Part shown: one piece after another, positions 1 to 6,389 of the stretch
Position numbering within the stretch: position 1 is the first letter of the stretch
How the letters are laid out: the number at the start of each line of letters is the position of its first letter
NCBI GenBank assembly: GCA_018457305.1
Contig: JAGYHM010000050.1
Location: forward strand, 1 to 8,330
DNA: 8,330 nucleotides
Origin: Fusobacterium sp.
GTDB taxonomy: Bacteria > Fusobacteriota > Fusobacteriia > Fusobacteriales > Fusobacteriaceae
Direction: 5' to 3'
The notes under the pieces: model-generated
What the model was told of the DNA's origin: nothing
Seen by the model: only the letters and a program-made list of their open reading frames with translations
The model's database searches: none
Translations under genes and position numbers: made by a program

Positions 1-967
1 TAGCATTATTTATATTTTCTCCAATAAGTCTACCAAGTTTATTTGCAGTTGTTGCAAGAGGAATAAAAACATTTTTTTCTAAAACTGCGTGATAAACACT
101 TGCACAATCTCCTGCTGCATATACATTTGGAATATTTGTTTTACCATATCTATCTATAACAATAGCACCGTTTTTTAACATTTCAATTCCACTATCTTTT
201 AAAAATTCTGTGTTAGGTTTAATTCCAGTTGACACAACGACTATATTAGCAGAATATTCTTTTTTATCTGTCTTAACTCCTATAACTTTATTTTCAAAAG
301 TTATAATTTCTTTTATATTTTCGTTTAAGTGTAAAGATGTATTTTCGTGTTTATTTAGATATTCTTCCATAATATCTGTAATTTCTTTATCAAAAGTTTT
401 TCTCAATATTCTTTCAGAATGTTGTAAAATTCTGATATTTTTATTTAGATTAACAGCAGCCTCCACAAATTCAAGTCCTATATAACCTGCTCCAATAACA
501 GTTATATTTTTATTTTCACTTTTTAAAAGTTCTTTTTTTAATTTAATGCCATCATCAAAAGATTTTAAATTAAACACATTTTCTGCATCAATATTTTTTA
601 TATTTGGAGGTTGAACTGCAGATGCTCCAGTAGTTATAACTAAGTCATCATAAAAATCTTCAAAGATAGAATTATTTTCAAGATTTCTAACAGTAATTTT
701 TTTTGAATTGAAATCCACACTTTCAACCTTATGTTTAATTTTTATGTTTATATTTTCTTTTTTAAATTCTTCATAAGTTCTTGCTATCATAGTATTTTTA
801 TCTTCAAAAAAATTCCCTACATAATAAGGTAAACCACAAGCTCCCCATGAAATAATATCTGTCATTTCATAGACAGTAATATCTAAATTTTTATTTAATC
901 TTTTTGCTTTTGAAGCTGCACTCATTCCAGCAGCAACTCCACCAATTATAATTATTTTTTTATTCAT
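1..967 (-). CDS. CoA-disulfide reductase / NADH oxidase family flavoprotein (partial, C-terminus outside window)
   Basis: This gene encodes a FAD- and NAD(P)H-dependent pyridine nucleotide-disulfide oxidoreductase, cytosolic, of the CoA-disulfide reductase/NADH oxidase group that reduces disulfides (CoA disulfide, persulfides) or oxygen. By my own translation it starts MNKKIIIIGGVAAGMSAA, with the FAD dinucleotide motif GGxAAG at residues 9-14. A single redox Cys (C44) sits in WGACGLPYYVG, as in CoA-disulfide reductases, which lack the CxxxxC pair of glutaredoxin/lipoamide types. A TTGASAVQP segment lies near 112-120, the NAD(P)H motif GAGYIGLE at 159-166, and the second FAD motif (NVYAAGDCA) near the end of the visible part. 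About 322 residues are seen; the family is usually about 440-450, or longer when a rhodanese domain is fused. The start is supported by a strong ribosome site (AAAGGAGTG, 974-982) and a promoter just upstream. The CoA substrate is inferred; NADH oxidase is the alternative, and the missing C-terminus would help decide. Confidence 0.88.
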   Translation of the reverse strand, partial: MNKKIIIIGGVAAGMSAASKAKRLNKNLDITVYEMTDIISWGACGLPYYVGNFFEDKNTMIARTYEEFKKENINIKIKHKVESVDFNSKKITVRNLENNSIFEDFYDDLVITTGASAVQPPNIKNIDAENVFNLKSFDDGIKLKKELLKSENKNITVIGAGYIGLEFVEAAVNLNKNIRILQHSERILRKTFDKEITDIMEEYLNKHENTSLHLNENIKEIITFENKVIGVKTDKKEYSANIVVVSTGIKPNTEFLKDSGIEMLKNGAIVIDRYGKTNIPNVYAAGDCASVYHAVLEKNVFIPLATTANKLGRLIGENINNA

Positions 968-992
968 AAAAATCACTCCTTTACTTAAAGAA

Positions 993-1021
993 ATAATACC
1001 ATTTATATATAGTTTTGTAAA
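993..1021 (-). promoter_or_regulatory. Promoter of the CoA-disulfide reductase-like gene
   Basis: On the minus strand the -35 TTTACA (1016-1021) and -10 TATTAT (993-998) are separated by exactly 17 bases. TGG directly precedes the -10, giving an extended -10. The predicted transcript starts about 20 bases before the ATG, leaving only a short leader that carries the ribosome site, so leader-based control is unlikely. Confidence 0.75.
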
Positions 1022-1059
1022 GTTATTAAGTTTCAATAAAAAATTATTTTTTAATCTTT

Positions 1060-1180
1060 GGCTCGCTACGGACTAATGTGCTGTCTTAGAGGCTCTTAAT
1101 TGTGAAGCAATTTTAGAGCGTTCTTAGATGCAGTCGCAGACTGCCTCGCCTCTATGGTCGGGGCTATCGCCCCGACACCC
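1060..1180. repeat. GC-rich composite intergenic repeat, copy 1
   Basis: A strikingly GC-rich block lies inside an AT-rich spacer. In order it holds a GGCTCGC end (1060-1066), a GTCTTAGA word (1083-1090), a hairpin with GCTCT/AGAGC arms (1092-1119), a perfect 6-bp hairpin GCAGTC-GCA-GACTGC (1130-1144), the word CCTCGCCTCT and a strong hairpin GTCGGGGC-TATC-GCCCCGAC (1157-1176) followed by ACCC. The same modules, in the opposite orientation, recur at 8124-8247. No ORF or RNA gene I recognise covers it. It lies between the lepA terminator and the next promoter, so it is probably a non-coding dispersed element. Confidence 0.8.
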
Positions 1181-1228
1181 ATTTGATAAAAGTTTATAAT
1201 TAAGTTTTTTTTGATAATAATACTCTTT

Positions 1229-1356
1229 GAGCCTTTAAAATTTCTCAGTAAAAACTTGTAATGAGTTTTAGAAAAATCTTGCGTGTCTGAGCGTAGCGAG
1301 TTTGCAAGTTTTTCTTAACGAATTAGAGTTTTTATGGTTAAAGAAATTTTGGGCTC
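1229..1356. repeat. AT-rich long imperfect inverted repeat (MITE- or REP-like)
   Basis: The two arms, 1229-1282 and 1304-1356, pair over most of their length: GAGCC, AAAATTTCT, TAAAAACT, TAAT, AGAAAAA and CTTGC on the left all have complements in order on the right, with small bulges. The apex is about 21 bases and contains GAGCGTAGCGAG. The outer ends read GAGCC and GGGCTC. No protein is encoded. The shape suits a small non-autonomous palindromic element, but no target-site duplication is clear to me. Confidence 0.6.
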
Positions 1357-1370
1357 AAAAAGGTTTTTTG

Positions 1371-1396
1371 TTACTTTTTTGCCTGTAAAAAAGTAA
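1371..1396. repeat. Small perfect palindrome TTACTTTTTT / AAAAAAGTAA
   Basis: A perfect 10-bp stem (1371-1380 with 1387-1396) encloses a 6-base loop GCCTGT. No T-run follows in either direction, so it does not look like an intrinsic terminator. It lies immediately beside the long inverted repeat and may be part of the same element. Confidence 0.5.
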
Positions 1397-1410
1397 GAAC
1401 AAATAAAGAT

Positions 1411-1435
1411 AAAAAAAGAGCGAAAAATTCGCTCT
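1411..1435 (-). terminator. Intrinsic terminator of lepA
   Basis: Read on the minus strand, an 8-bp stem AGAGCGAA/TTCGCTCT (1417-1435) closes a 3-base loop and runs straight into a T-run (complement of A1411-1417). It begins about 10 bases past the lepA stop codon, the expected place. Confidence 0.88.
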
Positions 1436-1445
1436 CCTCTAAAAT

Positions 1446-3248
1446 TTAATCATTTAATTTTAAAACTGATACAAATGCTTCTTGTGGAATCTCAACATTA
1501 CCTATGCTCTTCATTCTCTTTTTCCCTTCTTTTTGTTTTTCAAGAAGTTTTTTCTTTCTTGTAATATCTCCACCATAACATTTTGCTATTACATTTTTTC
1601 TATATGCTTTTATTGTTTCTCTTGCAATTATTTTTGAGCCAAGTGCAGCCTGAATTGGAATTTCAAATTGTTGTCTTGGAATAACTTCACGAAGTTTTTC
1701 ACAGATTGCTCTTCCTCTATAATAAGCGTTATCTGAATGAGCAATAAATGAGAAGGCATCAACTGGTTTTCCAGAAACTAAAATATCTACTTTAACCAAT
1801 GTTGAAACTTTATACTCACTTAATTCATATTCAAAAGAAGCATAGCCTTTTGTTCTTGATTTTAATTTATCATAAAAATCTATTACTATTTCTGCAAGTG
1901 GTAATTCATAAGAAAGCATAGAACGATTTTCATCTAAATAATCCATTGATAAGAAAATTCCTCTTTTCTCTTGACAAAGTTCCATAACATTTCCAACATA
2001 TTCTTTTGGAGCAATTATTTTTCCTCTTATAAATGGTTCTTCTATTTTAATTTTTCCTCTACCTAATTCTGGAAACTCACAAGGGTTATCTATAATTTCT
2101 TCTTCTCCACCATCTATACTAACTTTATATTGTACTGACGGAGTTGTTGAAATTAAATCTATATTATATTCTCTTCTCAATCTTTCAACTATTATTTCCA
2201 TGTGTAATAATCCTAAAAATCCACATCTAAATCCAAAACCTAAAGCTAACGAAGTTTCTGGTGTAAAAGTAAGAGATGCATCATTTAATTGTAATTTTTC
2301 TAAGGCCTCTCTTAATTCTGAATAATCATCAGTAGATAGTGGATAAATTCCAGCAAATACCATAGACTGTGCAGGTTTAAATCCTTCTAGTGGAAAAATA
2401 CAAGGATTTTTTACAGTAGTTATAGTATCTCCAACTCTTGTGTCATGTATAGTTTTAACTCCTGTTATTATATAACCAACTGAACCAGAACTTAAAGAGT
2501 CAGTTATTTTCATTGTTGGAGAAAAAACTCCAACTTCTAAAACATCTAATTCTTTTTCAGTTGACCAAATTTTAATTTTATCTCCCTTTTTAATGTTTCC
2601 ATCAAGCACTTTAATGTAAGTAATTACTCCTCTATAATCATCAAAGTATGAATCAAAAATCAATGCTTTAAGTGGTGCATCCTCATCATAATTAGGAGCT
2701 GGAACAAATTTAACAATTGCTTCTAAAATTTCTTCTATTCCTATTCCAGTTTTTGCAGAACATAATACTGCATCATCTGCTGGTAGACCAATTATTTCTT
2801 CAATTTCTTTTTTTACTTTTTCTGGTTCTGCAGCAGGTAAATCAATTTTATTTATTATAGGAAGAATTTCTAAATCATTTTCTATCGCCAAATAAACATT
2901 AGCAAGAGTTTGTGCCTCAACCCCTTGTGCTGCATCAACAACAAGTAAAGCTCCTTCACAAGCAGTAAGTGAACGTGAAACTTCGTAGATAAAGTCAACG
3001 TGCCCCGGAGTATCAATTAAATTTAATTCATATTCTTCTCCATCTTTTGCTTTATAATTTAGAGTAACAGCTTGAGCCTTTATTGTAATTCCTTTTTCTC
3101 TTTCAAGCTCCATTGAATCAAGTAATTGTGCTTTCATATCTCTTTCTGCAACTGCACCTGTGAATTCAAGTAATCTATCAGCAATTGTAGATTTTCCGTG
3201 ATCAATATGTGCAATGATAGAGAAATTTCTTTTATTTTTTTGTAGCAT
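1446..3248 (-). CDS. lepA: Elongation factor 4 (LepA), ribosome-associated GTPase
   Basis: LepA/EF4 is a translational GTPase of the EF-G type that binds the ribosome and is linked to back-translocation, initiation and 30S maturation. The 600-residue product has the full family length. Visible GTPase motifs are G1 AHIDHGKST (13-21), the switch I region REKGITI (50-56), G3 DTPGH (79-83), G4 NKID (133-136) and G5 SAK (164-166). Beta-barrel and EF-G-like domains follow, then the LepA-specific C-terminal domain with [20 protein letters not shown] near the end. It therefore lacks EF-G domain IV, as expected. I chose ATG 3246-3248 because GGAGG (3254-3258) sits just before it; a longer frame opening with TTG four codons upstream would bury that site. 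The gene appears monocistronic, with its own promoter and terminator. Residue 87 is Ile in FIYEVSRSL, where Ser is common in other LepA proteins. Confidence 0.97.
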   Translation of the reverse strand: MLQKNKRNFSIIAHIDHGKSTIADRLLEFTGAVAERDMKAQLLDSMELEREKGITIKAQAVTLNYKAKDGEEYELNLIDTPGHVDFIYEVSRSLTACEGALLVVDAAQGVEAQTLANVYLAIENDLEILPIINKIDLPAAEPEKVKKEIEEIIGLPADDAVLCSAKTGIGIEEILEAIVKFVPAPNYDEDAPLKALIFDSYFDDYRGVITYIKVLDGNIKKGDKIKIWSTEKELDVLEVGVFSPTMKITDSLSSGSVGYIITGVKTIHDTRVGDTITTVKNPCIFPLEGFKPAQSMVFAGIYPLSTDDYSELREALEKLQLNDASLTFTPETSLALGFGFRCGFLGLLHMEIIVERLRREYNIDLISTTPSVQYKVSIDGGEEEIIDNPCEFPELGRGKIKIEEPFIRGKIIAPKEYVGNVMELCQEKRGIFLSMDYLDENRSMLSYELPLAEIVIDFYDKLKSRTKGYASFEYELSEYKVSTLVKVDILVSGKPVDAFSFIAHSDNAYYRGRAICEKLREVIPRQQFEIPIQAALGSKIIARETIKAYRKNVIAKCYGGDITRKKKLLEKQKEGKKRMKSIGNVEIPQEAFVSVLKLND

Positions 3249-3253
3249 ATAGC

Positions 3254-3258
3254 CCTCC
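3254..3258 (-). promoter_or_regulatory. Ribosome binding site deciding the lepA start
   Basis: GGAGG on the minus strand lies five bases before ATG 3246-3248. An in-frame TTG overlaps the upstream edge of this site and could extend the protein by four residues, but it has no ribosome site of its own. The ATG start gives MLQKNKRNF, typical of LepA. Confidence 0.8.
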
Positions 3259-3277
3259 AATTTTTAGTTTTCATTCC

Positions 3278-3306
3278 ATTATAAATTATTTATAAGAAAA
3301 AATAAA
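3278..3306 (-). promoter_or_regulatory. Probable lepA promoter
   Basis: On the minus strand a perfect -10 TATAAT (3278-3283) is 17 bases from a weak -35 TTTATT (3301-3306). The start of transcription would fall about 25 bases before the ATG. The -10 is convincing; the -35 is guesswork in such AT-rich DNA. Confidence 0.55.
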
Positions 3307-3344
3307 GAGTTTTTTAAAAAATTAAATAATAATTTTTAATTATG

Positions 3345-3377
3345 AAAAAAAGGGGCAACTGCGTTTTACTGTCGCCC
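3345..3377 (-). terminator. Terminator-like hairpin within GC-rich repeat copy 2
   Basis: On the minus strand GGGCGACAG and CTGCG...GCCCC arms (between 3352 and 3377) pair with one G-T and one mismatch, and the stem runs into seven Ts (complement of A3345-3351). It lies beyond the stronger popT terminator and upstream of lepA, so it could act as a backup terminator. The same A-run plus hairpin layout recurs at 7934-7971, so it may simply be part of the repeat. Confidence 0.45.
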
Positions 3378-3413
3378 ACTCTTGTGGGGGCTTCGCCCCC
3401 AAACCCCCAAAAA
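3352..3413. repeat. GC-rich composite intergenic repeat, copy 2 (left module)
   Basis: This block holds the imperfect hairpin just described, then CACTCTTGT and the strong hairpin GGGGGC-TTC-GCCCCC (3386-3400), followed by AAACCCCC. Order and spacing match the block at 7939-8010: hairpin, CTCT word, GGGGC-loop-GCCCC hairpin, AAACCCC. About 35 bases of AT-rich filler then separate it from the right module at 3450. Confidence 0.75.
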
Positions 3414-3449
3414 TTATTTTTATAAAATTTAATATTTTTTTAAGTGTGA

Positions 3450-3508
3450 GGCGACGGCACCCCGTCGCAACCAGCGAGCAGCGAAGCGGGCGAGCCAAAA
3501 ATTTCCTT
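3450..3508 (-). repeat. GC-rich composite intergenic repeat, copy 2 (right module)
   Basis: Positions 3450-3496 match the reverse complement of 8284-8330 at 45 of 47 positions by my alignment. The module has a hairpin GCGACGG-CACC-CCGTCGC (3451-3468), then GCGAGCAGCGAAGC and the GGGCGAGCC end, then AAAAATTTCCTT. The A/T-flanked GAGCCAAAA end is also seen at the other copies. Confidence 0.85.
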
Positions 3509-3514
3509 ATATAT

Positions 3515-3548
3515 AAAAAATACGACCTGCGTCTTAATGGACAGGTCG
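3515..3548 (-). terminator. Intrinsic terminator of the alr-popT operon
   Basis: On the minus strand a 7-bp stem CGACCTG/CAGGTCG (3542-3548 with 3523-3529) has a 12-base loop and is followed by TATTTTTT. It starts 16 bases past the popT stop codon. The 11-base word CGACCTGCGTC (3523-3533) also occurs inverted at 8235-8245, so this terminator may derive from the dispersed repeat. Confidence 0.72.
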
Positions 3549-3563
3549 CTAAAATTTAATATT

Positions 3564-4331
3564 TTAAATATTTATCCAAATTTGTACAACAGATAAACAT
3601 ATAATTCCTGCTATAAAAAACATTGTAATTTCTCTATAATGTTTAAGTAAATATGAAATTATTTTTGAAAAAATTACTAAGCCAAGCATAACCCCAAGTC
3701 CTAAAAAGAATAGAGGCTTTATATTTAAATCACTTACATAGGCAATTATGTTATAATATTCTCCCAAAATTAAAAGTAATAATGAACCAGAAATTCCCGG
3801 AATTATCATAGTACCTGCTGCTAAAATTCCATAGATAAATAATTTTATTAAATAAGCAGCAGAGAAGCATAAATCTTTTGTATTTTGACTAGCTATATTA
3901 ACTGTATTTTCATCAATAGTTTTATATTTTAAATTAAAGTATATAAAAATTCCCATAACAAATAAGCCTACTAAAAAAGAAATAATATTTTTAATTTTTT
4001 TACAGTCCATATCTTTTAATAAATAATATAAAGATGGTAAAATTAAAAGAGAAAATACAGCAGATGTTAATTTAGGAAAATTTGTAATAGAAAATTTTAT
4101 TATATTTGCAAAAAGTAAAATCCCAACTACTGCACCAATAAAAAATATAAGTAAATATTTAAAATATTCTATCTTTTTTTTCATACTAACTTCAAAGAAA
4201 TTTCCAATTTTTTCTAAAATTTCATCATAAACTTTTAAAAGAACAGCAACTGTTCCCCCAGATACTCCTGGGATTATATTGGCAACCCCAATTAACATTG
4301 ACTTTACAAAAAGTATTATTGTTTCGTTCAT
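3564..4331 (-). CDS. popT: DUF368 family membrane protein, probable undecaprenyl-phosphate translocase (PopT type)
   Basis: DUF368 proteins were shown in other bacteria to return undecaprenyl phosphate, the lipid carrier for peptidoglycan and other wall polymers, across the cytoplasmic membrane; that role is transferred here by family. The 255-residue product is strongly hydrophobic with roughly seven or more membrane segments (about 5-32, 60-80, 89-105, 116-133, 159-190, 207-227, 236-254). Two copies of the family signature are plain: NIIPGVSGGT (18-27) and MIIPGISGS (175-183). They mark the two halves of an internally repeated fold, each probably a re-entrant hairpin. The ATG lies only three bases after the alr stop, and the ribosome site (GGGAG) is inside the end of alr, so translation is probably coupled. 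The neighbour makes D-alanine, which fits a wall role. The family call is firm; the substrate is inferred. Confidence 0.9.
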   Translation of the reverse strand: MNETIILFVKSMLIGVANIIPGVSGGTVAVLLKVYDEILEKIGNFFEVSMKKKIEYFKYLLIFFIGAVVGILLFANIIKFSITNFPKLTSAVFSLLILPSLYYLLKDMDCKKIKNIISFLVGLFVMGIFIYFNLKYKTIDENTVNIASQNTKDLCFSAAYLIKLFIYGILAAGTMIIPGISGSLLLLILGEYYNIIAYVSDLNIKPLFFLGLGVMLGLVIFSKIISYLLKHYREITMFFIAGIICLSVVQIWINI

Positions 4332-4334
4332 ATT

Positions 4335-5411
4335 TTATTTATTTTCTCCCTTCCAAATCCTTTTTAGTCTTAATGGTGATAGCAAAATTAGGGCTTGAAA
4401 TAATTTATAACCAATTTTTTCTTTCAACTCAAGTGGTCTATAATAAAGACAAACTTTATCTCCAACCTTAACTCTATTATCTATTTCAATAAAAGTATTA
4501 TCCATAGTTACTTGTGCTATTCTGTATTCTTTTTTATTTATTAAGCAATAAGTTCCTTCATTTGCTTTAATAAATCCATCTCCGTATCCAATTTTTATTT
4601 TTGCAATTTGTTTTGTATCAGCATTTAATATAGAAAGTTTTTCATAGGCTATATATTTTAAATCTTCCACATTTCTTATTGATTCAACTTTTCCTTCTAA
4701 TGATGAAAAAACATATTTTAAATCTGTATCAAAAAAACCTGTTTCTTGCATTCCATAAAGCATTACACCAACTCTTATGTGGGTTGCAATCTCACAATCA
4801 TAGTCGTATGTTCCTGCAGTATTTTGTAAATGTATCATCTCAAAATTATTTTTTCCTAAAAGTTTAACAGTTTCTGTAAATTTTTTCATTACAATTAAAC
4901 CATCTTCATAAGTCGTAGAAAATAAATGTGAAGAAATTCCATAAAATTTTAGGCTATTAAACTTAATTATATTATGAACTTCCTCTATCTCATCTTCTAA
5001 AATTCCATTTCTACCAAAACCATAATCTATTTTTAAAGATAATCTTTTAGTAGGAATATTATTTTTTATTGTTTCTTTCAACTCTTTAATACTATTTATT
5101 GAAACTATTATATTTTCATTTTCTTTTATAATTTCATAATCTTCTATACTTTCAAAAATAATTATTTTGAAATCTTTTATATCAAATTTTTTAAAATTTT
5201 CAATTAAATCTAATGCTTCAGAGAGCCTAGCAACTGCATAATCTTTTATTCCCAAATCATAAAGAGCCTTTGAAATTAAAAATATATCGTGCCCATAAGC
5301 ATTTGCCTTTATAACAGGTAAAATTTCTTTCTTTTTATATTTTTTTAAGTATTCTATATTACTTTTTAAAGCTTCTTTGTCAAGTGAAATAAAAAAAGAT
5401 TTTGTTTCCAT
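4335..5411 (-). CDS. alr: Alanine racemase (PLP-dependent)
   Basis: Alr interconverts L- and D-alanine in the cytosol, supplying D-Ala for the peptidoglycan stem peptide. The 358 residues are close to family length. The fold-type III barrel is N-terminal, with the PLP lysine K35 in VIKANAYGH (33-41). Further expected residues are R134 (in the region of the conserved Arg beside the pyridine ring), H162, R213 in RVGVMLYG (213-220), and the second catalytic base Y276 in GYGDGF (275-280). MDNTF follows in the C-terminal beta domain. The region around R134 (KIDYGFGRNG) departs from the usual DTGMxRxG form, so it is a diverged but apparently intact enzyme. A basic tail of about 20 residues ends the protein. 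The start has a ribosome site (AAGAGGTGG) and a near-perfect promoter. It is first in a two-gene operon with popT, separated by three bases. Confidence 0.94.
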   Translation of the reverse strand: METKSFFISLDKEALKSNIEYLKKYKKKEILPVIKANAYGHDIFLISKALYDLGIKDYAVARLSEALDLIENFKKFDIKDFKIIIFESIEDYEIIKENENIIVSINSIKELKETIKNNIPTKRLSLKIDYGFGRNGILEDEIEEVHNIIKFNSLKFYGISSHLFSTTYEDGLIVMKKFTETVKLLGKNNFEMIHLQNTAGTYDYDCEIATHIRVGVMLYGMQETGFFDTDLKYVFSSLEGKVESIRNVEDLKYIAYEKLSILNADTKQIAKIKIGYGDGFIKANEGTYCLINKKEYRIAQVTMDNTFIEIDNRVKVGDKVCLYYRPLELKEKIGYKLFQALILLSPLRLKRIWKGENK

Positions 5412-5443
5412 AAACCCCCACCTCTTTCAATAATATTTACTTA

Positions 5444-5473
5444 ATTATATGATTATATTTATAGTTTTGTCAA
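5444..5473 (-). promoter_or_regulatory. Promoter of the alr-popT operon
   Basis: On the minus strand the -35 TTGACA (5468-5473) and -10 TATAAT (5444-5449) are both perfect, with an 18-base spacer. The leader would be about 25-30 bases. It lies directly behind the tRNA operon terminator, so the two units are cleanly separated. Confidence 0.88.
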
Positions 5474-5507
5474 TTAAGTATTACAAAAATTAAAATTATT
5501 TTTTAAA

Positions 5508-5535
5508 TAAAAAAAAAGAAGCTAGTAAACTTCTT
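5508..5535 (-). terminator. Intrinsic terminator of the tRNA operon
   Basis: On the minus strand a 6-bp stem AAGAAG/CTTCTT (5530-5535 with 5516-5521) with an 8-base loop runs into nine or more Ts. It lies 14 bases past the CCA end of tRNA-Met, the last gene of the block. The stem is short but the T-run is long. Confidence 0.75.
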
Positions 5536-5548
5536 CAAATTTTTGTAA

Positions 5549-5625
5549 TGGTGCCTAGGATTGGATTTGAACCAACGACCGTTCGGGTATGAACCGAGTG
5601 CTCTAGCCAACTGAGCTACCTAGGC
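5549..5625 (-). tRNA. tRNA-Met (CAT), elongator type
   Basis: A 77-base cloverleaf with acceptor GCCTAGG/CCTAGGC, discriminator A and encoded CCA. The anticodon loop is TTCATAC. Elongator Met rather than initiator is indicated by a paired first base (G1-C72) and the absence of three G-C pairs in the anticodon stem; the loop region GGTTCATACCC is like the elongator of Bacillus. The outermost anticodon-stem pair is C27-A43, a mismatch. An Ile-CAT (lysidine) tRNA is less likely. It is the last gene of the operon. Confidence 0.92.
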
Positions 5626-5631
5626 ATAAAA

Positions 5632-5708
5632 TGGTGGAGATAAGCGGGATCGAACCGCTGACCTACGCAGTGCAAGTGCGTTGCTCTCCCAAACTGAGCT
5701 ATATCCCC
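5632..5708 (-). tRNA. tRNA-Ala (TGC)
   Basis: A 77-base cloverleaf, acceptor GGGGATA/TATCTCC with encoded CCA. The anticodon loop CTTGCAC sits in the stem ACGCA/TGCGT. The G3-T70 wobble pair, the identity element for alanyl-tRNA synthetase, is present. It is separated from tRNA-Met by six bases. Confidence 0.97.
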
Positions 5709-5722
5709 ATATTAAATTTTAA

Positions 5723-5807
5723 TGGTGCGGAGAGAGAGAGTCGAACTCTCACATACTAAGATACTAGATCCTAAGTCTAGCGCGTCTACCAATTTCGCCA
5801 TCCCCGC
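5723..5807 (-). tRNA. tRNA-Leu (TAG)
   Basis: An 85-base class II tRNA with a long variable arm. Acceptor GCGGGGA/TCTCCGC, anticodon stem CTAGA/TCTAG around CTTAGGA (anticodon TAG), T-arm AGAGTTCGACTCT and encoded CCA. It reads CUN codons. Confidence 0.96.
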
Positions 5808-5824
5808 AAAAAAAATTAACAAAA

Positions 5825-5900
<76 letters not shown>

Positions 5901-5904
5901 ATAA

Positions 5905-5981
5905 TGGCGGGAGTGACGAGACTCGAACTCGCGACCTCCTGCGTGACAGGCAGGCGCTCTAACCAACTGAGCTACACCCCC
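5905..5981 (-). tRNA. tRNA-Asp (GTC)
   Basis: A 77-base cloverleaf, acceptor GGGGGTG/CACTCCC with one G-T pair, anticodon loop CTGTCAC (GTC) in the stem CCTGC/GCAGG. Discriminator G73, the Asp identity base, precedes the encoded CCA. Only four bases separate it from tRNA-Thr. Confidence 0.97.
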
Positions 5982-6008
5982 ATTATAATATTTCATTTTA
6001 AAATTTAA

Positions 6009-6084
6009 TGGTGGTCGCAACAGGACTTGAACCTGTGACCCCCTGCTTGTAAGGCAGGTGCTCTCCCAACTGAGCTATGCGACC
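6009..6084 (-). tRNA. tRNA-Val (TAC)
   Basis: A 76-base cloverleaf, acceptor GGTCGCA/TGCGACC, anticodon loop CTTACAA (TAC) in the stem CCTGC/GCAGG, T-arm ACAGG/CCTGT, discriminator A and encoded CCA. Confidence 0.97.
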
Positions 6085-6095
6085 TCAAAAATTAC

Positions 6096-6171
6096 TGGTG
6101 CGTCATACAGGATTCGAACCTGTGACCACCTGATTAAGAGTCAGATGCTCTACCAACTGAGCTAATGACGC
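6096..6171 (-). tRNA. tRNA-Lys (CTT)
   Basis: A 76-base cloverleaf, acceptor GCGTCAT/ATGACGC, anticodon loop CTCTTAA (CTT) in the stem TCTGA/TCAGG, T-arm ACAGG/CCTGT and encoded CCA. It reads AAG only. In an AT-rich genome where AAA dominates, a separate Lys-TTT gene must exist elsewhere. Confidence 0.95.
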
Positions 6172-6176
6172 ATAAA

Positions 6177-6254
<78 letters not shown>

Positions 6255-6264
6255 CGCATTTAGT

Positions 6265-6293
6265 ATGATACAATAAGAGAACTTTTTTGTCAA
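6265..6293 (-). promoter_or_regulatory. Promoter of the tRNA operon
   Basis: On the minus strand a perfect -35 TTGACA (6288-6293) and -10 TATCAT (6265-6270) are 17 bases apart. Transcription would begin only a few bases before tRNA-Gly, as expected for a stable-RNA operon. No rRNA lies upstream, so this is a free-standing tRNA cluster. Confidence 0.85.
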
Positions 6294-6389
6294 TTATTTT
6301 TTTTATTTTTAATTAAATTTTTTATATTTAATATTACTTTATAAAATAGAATTTCATAAAAATTATAATTTAATATAAATTTTTAATTT

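Noticed and set aside
210..485. Plus-strand open frame of 91 codons
   Set aside because: It is wholly antisense to the flavoprotein gene, whose frame shows clear FAD and NAD motifs. The plus-strand product is a Ser/Ile/Phe-rich string typical of an antisense shadow.
1371..1396. Intrinsic terminator at the TTACTTTTTT palindrome
   Set aside because: The stem is nearly all A-T and no T-run follows on either strand. The proper lepA terminator is at 1411-1435.
3249..3260. TTG start giving LepA four extra residues
   Set aside because: The TTG overlaps the GGAGG ribosome site serving the ATG at 3246-3248, and the ATG product matches the usual LepA N-terminus and length.
4679..4867. Plus-strand open frame of 62 codons
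   Set aside because: It is antisense to alr, has no ribosome site, and shows no recognisable features.
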